Of a stretch of DNA of 64,000 nucleotides, positions 50,290-58,169 are shown piece after piece. The notes beneath the pieces were generated by a model. That model made no database searches. It had not been told where the DNA came from and worked only from the letters and a program-made list of their open reading frames with translations. Within the stretch, counting starts at the first letter, position 1. The number at the start of each line of letters is the position of its first letter. Position numbers and translations under genes: made by a program. The stretch comes from Prevotella sp. (lineage in GTDB: Bacteria; Bacteroidota; Bacteroidia; Bacteroidales; Bacteroidaceae): NCBI GenBank assembly GCA_017417465.1, contig JAFPZD010000116.1, positions 1-64,000 on the forward strand, written 5' to 3'.

Positions 50290-53121
50290 TTACTTCAAGA
50301 TGACCTTCTTGCCACCAACGATGTAGATTCCGCGTTGAGGCTGAGCTACACGGCGGCCCTGCAGGTCGTAAGAATTGGGGAACTGACGAGTTGAGGAGTC
50401 AACTGTCTCGATGCCTGTTGAGGTGTGCTTCGAAGGATTGTCGTACTCGTGGCCATCGATGAACTCCAGATCGTCGGTCTGGTTCTCATCACCACCCTCG
50501 CCGTTGTTGAAGATGATATACTCAGGCTTCTCGCCCTTGTACATGAAGAAGTACATGTCGTGGCCTTCAGCGTCCTTAGCACCGCTGGCTTCCAGCTTCA
50601 TGCCAGGCCATGCGCCCACCTGCTCGCCATTGCTATTCCAAGTGTAGGCATAGACATTCTCCCAGTTCTCAACGTTCCAATAGACGCAGGTCCAAGTGAT
50701 GTCGTCTGTTCGCTCAGCGTTGAGCGTCAGTTCGTTCTTGTCGAGGTTCAGCGTGAAGGTGAGGGTGTAGACGCCGGTCGTCTCCGGTGTCCAGCTATAG
50801 TTGCCCTGTCCTTCCATCGGCAACTCATAGCCACCCCACTCCTTATTGGCACGCACCTTGTACTCATAGGTCTTCACGTCCTTAACCTGCATGCCCGTAA
50901 TGGTATAGGTATAGAAGCCGCTCTCAGCGTCCTTCTCCATCATCAGGTCATCGTCCCAAGCCGAGAAGTCGCCCACGATACCATAGACGTTCTCTGCATC
51001 GCTGAGGCGATAGATGACAATGTCGCCAATGCCGACCTCAGCGTGGTAGTAGGTAGGATAGTTGGTGTTGTGCTCGACCTCAATCTTCAGCCTCATGTCG
51101 GCAGCATTGACCTTTGTGAAGGCATAGATGCCCTTCGTCCAGCTGTCCACGTAACCAACGCCCGTCACATAGCTCTGCATGCCAGTATGAGGCAGTTCGG
51201 CCACCTTCTCGCCATCGACGAAGATGCGCGGATAGGTATAGTAGCCTGCACGAGAGTTGCACACGAAGACATACTCACCAGCGGGCAGGCCGCTCACCGT
51301 CTGCTCCATGTAGCCCGTCGTGTTGCCTGCATTGTAGAATTCCTCGGTCTGCTTGTAGTAGCCTTCGCGCTCGGCATCGGCCTCAAGCAGCTCAAACGTC
51401 CAATCGCCCAACTTATCGTTGCAGTCAACCTTGTCGGGGACACCTTCCAAACGGTAGTGCGAGTCGACCAGTGCCTGACAGGCAGCGTTGAGGCGCTGTG
51501 ACAGTTCCTCAGCGTTGGCGCCCGACGTAGCTACGGTCTCCATCAGCGTGACGATGTCGTTGTAAATTGCGGGGTCGGCATACGGATAGGTCTCCAGCGT
51601 ATAGGGAGCGGCGTTGGTCTTGGCCGTCTCAAAGATCTGGTAGCTGGCCTTAGACGAAGCAAAGACAGCCATAGCCTGCTGAATGGCAGCGATACGCTCG
51701 GCCACGGTGCCTTCGGTGGCGTTGGCAGCCTCCTCAAGGGCGGTGCGCTCCTCGCCGGTAACGATGGCATAGTCCTCCTTGGCAAGCAGCGACTCTGCAG
51801 CAGCGGCTACGGCGTCGAACATGTAGTCGTTGAGCTGATCCTCATCAACGCAGTAGATAAGACGGAAGTCATCGACCGAGAACGTGTCCTTGCCCTTGGC
51901 ACCAATCTTGGCCGTTCCGTCGGTGATGTTGACAACAGGCGAGAAGCCCATGTCGAAGAGTCCGGTCGTGGGTGTGAGCGTTCCCTCGGCATCGTTCACA
52001 TAGAGAATGAAGGGAGCGGTGTTGCCCAAAGCCTGCAGCATGTAGTAGCCCTCGGGCAGGTTGCTGACGGTCTGCTCTAATGAGAACACGTCGGCCTTAT
52101 AGCCAAAGTAGGCATAGTATTTGCCGTCGATGGCGGGTTGGGGGTTCTGGTAGGGGCTGGGCGTTGCTACTGCGCCGAACGCAGTAACCCAAGGTTCGAT
52201 GGTACCAGCCTCGAACGAGGCGTTATCGACGTAGCCAGCTGTGATGTCGATGGGTTCAAAGGTCAACTCAATGGCGTCCTTCATGGCGCTGTAGAGTAAC
52301 TCTATCTGTGTCTGCACGTCAGCCTGCGAGGTGGGGTTGGCCACAAAGCCTTCAGCCGTCTGGATGGCATTTGTCAGACTCTCGTCGGTGTCGCCGAGAG
52401 CTGTACTGATAGCCTTGGCTTTTTCGATGACCTGCTCTAAGGCAGTGGTGATGACCTTGTTCTCATAGAACAGCTGAACATCGTCCACACAGACATAGAA
52501 ACCAGTGGTGTAGCCAATCTGGAACTTACCCCTCGTGGCTTCGGGTACCTCAATCTCGATGACATCCTCGTCCCAAACATTGCACAGGAAAGTGCCCTTC
52601 TTCGACAGCGTCTGCTTACCATCGGCGGCAACGAAACCCGAATTGGACGGGTAATTTGCCTCCGTCTGCCAGCCGCTATACTGGTAGGTATGAACGACAA
52701 GTTTGTAGAGGCCGGCGGGCAGCTCCACCTCAGCGGTCTGGTATTTCAAGGCTACCTGGATGCCGGTCAAGCACAAAGCTTTAGTTCCAGTGGTTCCCTC
52801 GGGGCCGGTGGTGGGCAGGTCGGCACTCACGACATTGGTACTCCAACCTGAATAGCCTACCTTGCCGCCGTAGCTGACGACGGCACCATTTGAGTTGATG
52901 TTCTGCTCAACGAGCGTCCAGCCTGTTGAAGCGTAGTCATAGCCGCCCTTGTTATTGTACAGGTCCACATAGTCCTGTCCCTCGGCATTGGCCATGACCT
53001 CACTCTGTTCGAATCCCGGATTGGTGATGTACTGCGACGTCACGTCCTCCATTTGTGCCGTTGCGCCCATGCTGAGCAGCAGGGCAACGGCGGAAAGAAA
53101 GAAATTCTTCTTCATAAGCAT
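50290..53121 (-). CDS. Secreted multi-module starch/glycan-binding protein with CBM26-like domain and T9SS-like tail
   Basis: 943 residues with a signal peptide (MLMKKNFFLSAVALLLSMGATAQ; a second ATG is at codon 3). Three beta-sandwich modules of the type seen in surface carbohydrate-binding proteins (ITNPGFEQSE...AGLYKLVVHTYQYSGW; DNASFEAGTIEPW...EGYYMLQALGN; AGEYVFVCNSRAGYY...ADMRLKIEVEHN) are joined by helical FIVAR-like linkers (VIEKAKAISTALGDTDESL; NAAPYTLETYPYAD). An SusE/SusF-like module (VYGIVGDFSAWDDDLM...YEYKVRANKEWGGYELP) follows. A CBM26-like starch module (VYAYTWNSNGEQVGAWPGMKL...YIIFNNGEG) precedes the tail SYDLQGRRVAQPQRGIYIVGGKK. No catalytic domain was seen. It probably binds starch-like glycans at the surface and is co-transcribed with the dockerin-tailed gene 40 bases upstream. 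Confidence 0.82.
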   Translation of the reverse strand: MLMKKNFFLSAVALLLSMGATAQMEDVTSQYITNPGFEQSEVMANAEGQDYVDLYNNKGGYDYASTGWTLVEQNINSNGAVVSYGGKVGYSGWSTNVVSADLPTTGPEGTTGTKALCLTGIQVALKYQTAEVELPAGLYKLVVHTYQYSGWQTEANYPSNSGFVAADGKQTLSKKGTFLCNVWDEDVIEIEVPEATRGKFQIGYTTGFYVCVDDVQLFYENKVITTALEQVIEKAKAISTALGDTDESLTNAIQTAEGFVANPTSQADVQTQIELLYSAMKDAIELTFEPIDITAGYVDNASFEAGTIEPWVTAFGAVATPSPYQNPQPAIDGKYYAYFGYKADVFSLEQTVSNLPEGYYMLQALGNTAPFILYVNDAEGTLTPTTGLFDMGFSPVVNITDGTAKIGAKGKDTFSVDDFRLIYCVDEDQLNDYMFDAVAAAAESLLAKEDYAIVTGEERTALEEAANATEGTVAERIAAIQQAMAVFASSKASYQIFETAKTNAAPYTLETYPYADPAIYNDIVTLMETVATSGANAEELSQRLNAACQALVDSHYRLEGVPDKVDCNDKLGDWTFELLEADAEREGYYKQTEEFYNAGNTTGYMEQTVSGLPAGEYVFVCNSRAGYYTYPRIFVDGEKVAELPHTGMQSYVTGVGYVDSWTKGIYAFTKVNAADMRLKIEVEHNTNYPTYYHAEVGIGDIVIYRLSDAENVYGIVGDFSAWDDDLMMEKDAESGFYTYTITGMQVKDVKTYEYKVRANKEWGGYELPMEGQGNYSWTPETTGVYTLTFTLNLDKNELTLNAERTDDITWTCVYWNVENWENVYAYTWNSNGEQVGAWPGMKLEASGAKDAEGHDMYFFMYKGEKPEYIIFNNGEGGDENQTDDLEFIDGHEYDNPSKHTSTGIETVDSSTRQFPNSYDLQGRRVAQPQRGIYIVGGKKVILK

Positions 53122-53161
53122 TTTGTTTTTAGGGTATTAATAATTATGGTATTTATTGATA

Positions 53162-56100
53162 CTACTTTCCAGCCATGATGTTTGTGATGTCAACGATGTC
53201 GCCGATACCCACCTGGCCGTCGCCGTTGACGTCGGCGCGAGCCACGATGGCAGCGTCGGTGGTGATGCCAGCCATGACGTTGGTGATAGCCACAATGTCG
53301 CCAATACCTACCTGACCGTCGAGGTTCACATCGCCCCTCAGGCCACCGCCGACCAAGAACTCGATAGTCGACATCTCAGTTTTGCCGCTGGTATAGCTTG
53401 CCAGTACGCCGGCCACATGACGGCCCTGTGACAAGTTGGTGAAGATGTGGCTGGTCTCGTCGGTGTCTGCCACCTTCTCGCCGTCGAGGTAGACCTCGTA
53501 CTGACCCTCAAGGGCTGGTGACTTCTCGACACGGCCACTGCCACGCGAACCGGCAGGCTTCAAGCCTACGAACACATCGTCGATGGTGAGCACGCGCAGC
53601 TGGTCGCTGACGTGGTGCACGGCCACATACTTGGCTTCAGCAGGAATCTCCAGCTCGTAGAAGATGTAGTTGCTACTGACGACACCAGAGGTCTGGCGCA
53701 CCTTGGTCACGTCCATGACTACATTGGTGAAGTCGTCCTTCTCCATGCCAGTGGTGGAGTAGCGCACCTCTATGAGTTCGGGGTAGCCTGTGGCATCGTA
53801 GCTGCAGGCATAGAAGCTGAAGATGAAGGGCTCCTTGAAGTAGAGGCGCGGTGTGATGAACCAGTCGTCGTTGGGCACATTGTAGGCTGCCCACGACTGT
53901 AGGCACTTCTGGCCGGAACGGGGCCGCAGCGAACCGAAGTATTCGGCCACGGTGGCCGTGCCGTCGGTGGTGTAGGCGTTGTAAGGATTGAACACGATGA
54001 AGGCCATGGGCTGGTATATGCCGTTCCACGAGAAACTGCCGAAACCACCCGTCTCAGCCTCGTCGCCGTCGATGTAGTTCCAGCCGATGGCGCCCGGCGA
54101 GTTGATGACGAAGTCCTCGTGCTCCTCAAAGTCTTCGAAGAAGTAGTCGGGGAAGTTCCAGACGAGGCGCTTACTCTCCATCTGCTCATCGTCCAAATCC
54201 TCAACCATGAGGTTGAAGGGCTGCACGCGGTTTTCCTCCAGCGTGTAGCTGAACGTATAGTCGCTCTCAGTTCCTAAGTCAACATTCTCGCTGATGCCTA
54301 CGAAGCCGTCGAGCTTCACCGTCAGCGTGTACTGTCCCTTCCATACATCGTCGAACTCAACGAAACCTTCGTCCTCCGTCTCGGCGGTGTAGGTGTGGTC
54401 GCGGCCGTTGCTGATGGTTACCTTCGTGCCCCATGACTCGTCGTCGGGGGTGTTGGTAGCAACAGTCACCTTCACGCGCGTGTACATTTTATTACCTATA
54501 GAGTCGGTGTGAACCGGAGCGGAGCGCTTATCGCCAGTATAGACGGCCTTCACGGCGTAGCGGTAGGTACCCTGCGGGAGTGTGCCCCACTCGCTGTCGG
54601 TATACGACAGCTCCTGCTGGTTCTCTGAGAGCAGCGTCCACTCGGCCTCGTTAGCGGTGTTGGGCGTGGTCATACGCCAGACATTGTAGCGCACGCGGTC
54701 CTGAACAACCTTTCTGGAAGCAGAAACTATAGCCTCTTCTACAGTCTCTAATGGGGCCTCGATAGATATGGAGGCGCTTTCGGCATCAAGAACTGGTGCT
54801 GTTGTCGGCGTATTATAGTCTTTCGTATTGAAGACCATCAGTTCACTACTCCTATTGGAGGGACAGGGGGAGACGTCAGGTTCGTTATACGGGTCTGCCC
54901 ACGTGCGGATGCAGAAGTTATGGTGCAGCGAGGCGCTCGACTGATTGTCAAGGAAGTAGTACTCGCCCGTAGTCATCTCACCAAAGCAGTTCACGTTCTC
55001 AACAAACGGGTAGTTGGCGGCATCGCCATCCGTTCCGTCGATGGCCAGGCCAAGCCAGCCCTCATACGACAGAGCGGTATAGTAGCCGCGGGGGGCATCG
55101 ACGGGCGAAGGCAGTGTGAAGCTGGTCCAATAGCCGCTCTTGCAGGGTACCCAGCCCTCGTAGAGCACGTTGCCGTTAGGCATGCCGTCGCTGCCGAGGT
55201 CGATGATGCGCAGCATGATCTGCTCTTTCGGGTCGCCCTCTGGCGAGGTGACCAAATACTGCACGCTGTAGACCGTGGCCGGCGTGCGGTTGATGACGCC
55301 GAAGACGCGTGTGATGGGAGCACCGTTCTGGCCAATCGAGGTCGTGTAGCCGCCATCGTCGATACGGTAGAGGCGCGGTGTGCCGACAGGGGCCCGCCAC
55401 GTGATTGTGGTCTGCTCGTCGTCGGCGGTCAGCTGAACGCCCTTCGGAGCCTTGATATCGTCATCGATGGTGATGGTGCCAAAGTCAACGTCAGCACTCA
55501 CGGCCATGGCCTTTGTATAGATAACATAGCCAAGCTTACGGATGGTGATGCTGTAGCTGTTGTTCTTATAGACTGCAGGGAACTCGAACGCACCGTTCTC
55601 GTCGGTCGTCGTCTCGTAGGTGTTATAGCCAGATATGGTGACGTCGGCGCCCTCAATCTCATCCTCTGCTATGTCAATCACATTGCCCTTGACGCTAAAG
55701 GTGGGCAATGGTGTAATGGTGATGTTCTGTGTCGTCGTTTCCAATTCTTTGACAACAATGCCAGACTGCGTCTTGTTTGCATAGCCGAGGCACAACACCT
55801 GCACCGTGTACTTTCCGGCGGGCATGTACATCAGTTTGTAGTAGCCATTAGCATCCGTCACTGCTGAGTAGCGGCCATTCTGCGCGCGCACGGTGGCGCC
55901 GCTGACCGGCTTGCCCTCGATGTTGGTAACGATGCCATCGATGTAGCCCTCATGGTCCTCCTCAATCTTGATATTACGCAGAAGCAGCTGGAAGTTCTGA
56001 ATATCGGAGCGATAGAAGAACGAGACGCACTTGTCTTTGTCCTCACTGATGACGGGCAGGTTCACGCGAAGGTTAACGAGGCCGTCATGCAGAATCTCAA

Positions 56101-57931
56101 ACTGCGTCACGCTGTCCTGCACTTGCACGTCCTGCGTGTCGCCCCAGCCGATGGCCAGCTTCTCCTTGATCAGTTTGTTGCCTGGAACCGCATCAAATGT
56201 CAGTTTGTAGTGTTGGTTAGCCTTGAAGGCAATGCGCGGCGAGATGAGCCAGTCGGCAGCGGCATAGCCATCGCTGCCATACTGACAATAAACGCCGTCG
56301 CCGATGAGGTCGTTCATCGTCCATGTCCTGTAATTACCGTTGGCATCGATGACATTCCACAACAGGAACTCGTTGTAGTCGTTCATGGGGAACGTCACGG
56401 GAATCTCATAGCTGGGTCCGGCAGCAAACTCGTTCGACGTCGCCATGATGCCGGTGTAATCGGTGCGCGGCGTCACCTCGTAGGTGTACTTGGCATACTT
56501 GGTGATGCTCTCATCGAGGAAGGTACACTCCGTGAGACCAGTGGCTACCGACACGCCGTCGGGCTGCCGTACAACGTCATACTTCAGCTTGCCCGTGTTG
56601 ATCCAAGCGTCATACTTACCCTTCGTGGGTGCCGTCCATGTCAGGCGGGCACCATAGCCCTCAGCTACGCCTTTCAGGTCGCCAACAGCCTTCGGGTCGC
56701 CCTCTCCTATATATAAAGAGGTGTTATAGCGGTCGCCCTTACCCATCTCGTTGAAGCCCACGATGCGATAGTCGTAGAAACCACGCTTGGGCAACTGGTC
56801 GGTGAACGTCTCATGGCCGCCAATGACGGGGCTGTCGTTACGCCAAACCTCCTCGCCGTTGCGATAGACCACGACGCTCGTCAGGTCTTCCAACGTGCCG
56901 CCACGGGCGTAGGTCTTCGAGGGGTTGTCCCAATCGAGAGTGGCCGTCAGTGCACCCTCGGCACCGGCCGTCACCGTCACGTTCTGCACCTTAGCCGGGG
57001 CACTGGCCTCGGCAGCGAGGAAGGGCACGTAGATTCCGTCGAAGACGTAATAATCGTTTCTGTTGAGCGGCCATTCCTGCAGACGGGTTACGTGCGCGGT
57101 CTTCGGGTCGATCTCGTGAAGGAAAATCACGCCATTCTTGGCCGTCCAGTCGTACATGTAGGCCCGCAGGTAGAGGCGCTCGGTGTCATTGTCCCAGAAG
57201 AGGCAGTTGTTATTGTACATGAAGGCCGTCTCGATCATATAGTCGAGCTTGCCGATGTAAGTACACTCGCCGCTCTCCTTGTTAATGCGATAGAGGCCAC
57301 CCCAGTAGTCCAGACCGTAGAGGTCGCCGTCGTAGTTGCAGGCGATGGTATTGAAGCTGTTCTTGAACGTGTCGCTATAGACACGCTCACCATTAGCGTC
57401 CACACTGTCTGCGATGGCGGGATATTCTTCCACTTTGAACAGCTCAAGGCGCGTCATCACACCCGTCTCAAGGTCGATCTTGGCCAAGTAGTAACCGCTT
57501 TGCGGACCATACAAGCCATACATGGTACGGGTAGTATAGTCGTAGGTCAGGTGCGACACAATCTCGCCACCCGTCTGGCTACCATAGTTCGCAATCTGCT
57601 TCACCACGCCAGTCTCCAGGTCGTAGGAATAGAAGGCGTTCGAGACATGGCCTTTTGTCGTCTGCGTATAGTCGAAATAGTAGTAGACATCATCAACCAG
57701 GCAGCTGCCCGACACGCGGTCGATACCCAGCGAGCGGTATTTCTTCACGTTGGTCATCTGGTGGCCGTCGAAGTCGAAGGAGTAGATGCCCTTGCCCTCA
57801 AGATACTGCTCCTGAGTGGTGACATCCTCACTGTCGAAAAAGGCGTAGCAATGCTTCACCTCGTCCTGGGCCCACAGCATGGCGGCTGTTGACAGGACAG
57901 CAAATAGCGTTAGTAGGCGTTTGAAAATCAT
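53162..57931 (-). CDS. Giant secreted adhesin-like protein with dockerin-like C-terminus
   Basis: 1589 residues with a signal peptide (MIFKRLLTLFAVLSTAAMLWAQ). An N-terminal propeller-like region (about 25-300: repeated GxYSFDF, GVVKQIANYG, GGLYRINKESGECTYIG) is followed by fibronectin-like modules (PAKVQNVTVTAGAEGALTATLDW). Cleaved-adhesin/choice-of-anchor modules occur (DWLISPRIAFKANQHYKLTFD; DDWFITPRLYFKEPFIFSFYA). Three carboxypeptidase-regulatory-like folds are present (EGKPVSGATVRAQNGRYSAVTDANGYY; VKGNVIDIAEDEIEGADVTISG; a third near 1230). The C-terminus has two F-hand calcium loops, GDVNLDGQVGIGDIVAITN and ADVNGDGQVGIGDIVDITN, forming a dockerin-like pair instead of a T9SS-like tail. 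It resembles gingipain-type haemagglutinin adhesins without the protease. It is first gene of the minus-strand group with the starch-binding protein. Confidence 0.85.
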   Translation of the reverse strand: MIFKRLLTLFAVLSTAAMLWAQDEVKHCYAFFDSEDVTTQEQYLEGKGIYSFDFDGHQMTNVKKYRSLGIDRVSGSCLVDDVYYYFDYTQTTKGHVSNAFYSYDLETGVVKQIANYGSQTGGEIVSHLTYDYTTRTMYGLYGPQSGYYLAKIDLETGVMTRLELFKVEEYPAIADSVDANGERVYSDTFKNSFNTIACNYDGDLYGLDYWGGLYRINKESGECTYIGKLDYMIETAFMYNNNCLFWDNDTERLYLRAYMYDWTAKNGVIFLHEIDPKTAHVTRLQEWPLNRNDYYVFDGIYVPFLAAEASAPAKVQNVTVTAGAEGALTATLDWDNPSKTYARGGTLEDLTSVVVYRNGEEVWRNDSPVIGGHETFTDQLPKRGFYDYRIVGFNEMGKGDRYNTSLYIGEGDPKAVGDLKGVAEGYGARLTWTAPTKGKYDAWINTGKLKYDVVRQPDGVSVATGLTECTFLDESITKYAKYTYEVTPRTDYTGIMATSNEFAAGPSYEIPVTFPMNDYNEFLLWNVIDANGNYRTWTMNDLIGDGVYCQYGSDGYAAADWLISPRIAFKANQHYKLTFDAVPGNKLIKEKLAIGWGDTQDVQVQDSVTQFEILHDGLVNLRVNLPVISEDKDKCVSFFYRSDIQNFQLLLRNIKIEEDHEGYIDGIVTNIEGKPVSGATVRAQNGRYSAVTDANGYYKLMYMPAGKYTVQVLCLGYANKTQSGIVVKELETTTQNITITPLPTFSVKGNVIDIAEDEIEGADVTISGYNTYETTTDENGAFEFPAVYKNNSYSITIRKLGYVIYTKAMAVSADVDFGTITIDDDIKAPKGVQLTADDEQTTITWRAPVGTPRLYRIDDGGYTTSIGQNGAPITRVFGVINRTPATVYSVQYLVTSPEGDPKEQIMLRIIDLGSDGMPNGNVLYEGWVPCKSGYWTSFTLPSPVDAPRGYYTALSYEGWLGLAIDGTDGDAANYPFVENVNCFGEMTTGEYYFLDNQSSASLHHNFCIRTWADPYNEPDVSPCPSNRSSELMVFNTKDYNTPTTAPVLDAESASISIEAPLETVEEAIVSASRKVVQDRVRYNVWRMTTPNTANEAEWTLLSENQQELSYTDSEWGTLPQGTYRYAVKAVYTGDKRSAPVHTDSIGNKMYTRVKVTVATNTPDDESWGTKVTISNGRDHTYTAETEDEGFVEFDDVWKGQYTLTVKLDGFVGISENVDLGTESDYTFSYTLEENRVQPFNLMVEDLDDEQMESKRLVWNFPDYFFEDFEEHEDFVINSPGAIGWNYIDGDEAETGGFGSFSWNGIYQPMAFIVFNPYNAYTTDGTATVAEYFGSLRPRSGQKCLQSWAAYNVPNDDWFITPRLYFKEPFIFSFYACSYDATGYPELIEVRYSTTGMEKDDFTNVVMDVTKVRQTSGVVSSNYIFYELEIPAEAKYVAVHHVSDQLRVLTIDDVFVGLKPAGSRGSGRVEKSPALEGQYEVYLDGEKVADTDETSHIFTNLSQGRHVAGVLASYTSGKTEMSTIEFLVGGGLRGDVNLDGQVGIGDIVAITNVMAGITTDAAIVARADVNGDGQVGIGDIVDITNIMAGK

Positions 57932-58009
57932 AAGCGTTACTGTTTAAATTGTTATTGAATTGTTTTGTTAGTCGTTTGGAGGAATGATCGTTTGGACCAT
58001 TTTCCTCTG

Positions 58010-58017
58010 CAAAAATA
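58010..58017 (-). promoter_or_regulatory. -7 box of the dockerin-tailed adhesin operon
   Basis: Minus-strand TATTTTTG at 58017-58010, about 79 bases before the ATG at 57931. -33 element not clear. Confidence 0.5.
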
Positions 58018-58109
58018 ATAAGAACGCACGAAAAAAGAGCGATGAAATGGCACTTTTTTCGCGCTGTCAGTTTTTGTCTATACCTTTGTCAGCTTTCATC
58101 CATCGCTTT

Positions 58110-58143
58110 CTCGCACGTATTTGCGCGATTTTTATTACCTTTG
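58110..58143 (+). promoter_or_regulatory. Promoter of the M6 protease gene
   Basis: TTTG at 58110-58113 and TACCTTTG at 58136-58143. A second TACCTTTG lies upstream at 58081-58088, at the end of a 21-base string that recurs at 62967-62987. Confidence 0.75.
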
Positions 58144-58169
58144 CACCCAGAAACCAAAACCAAACGATT

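Noticed and set aside
54920-57892. Plus-strand frames of 254-359 codons opposite the dockerin-tailed adhesin
   Set aside because: They overlap a convincing multidomain secreted protein and lack any protein-like pattern.
57984-58169. N-terminal extension of the M6 protease
   Set aside because: It would start upstream of both TACCTTTG boxes; the signal peptide starts at 58170.
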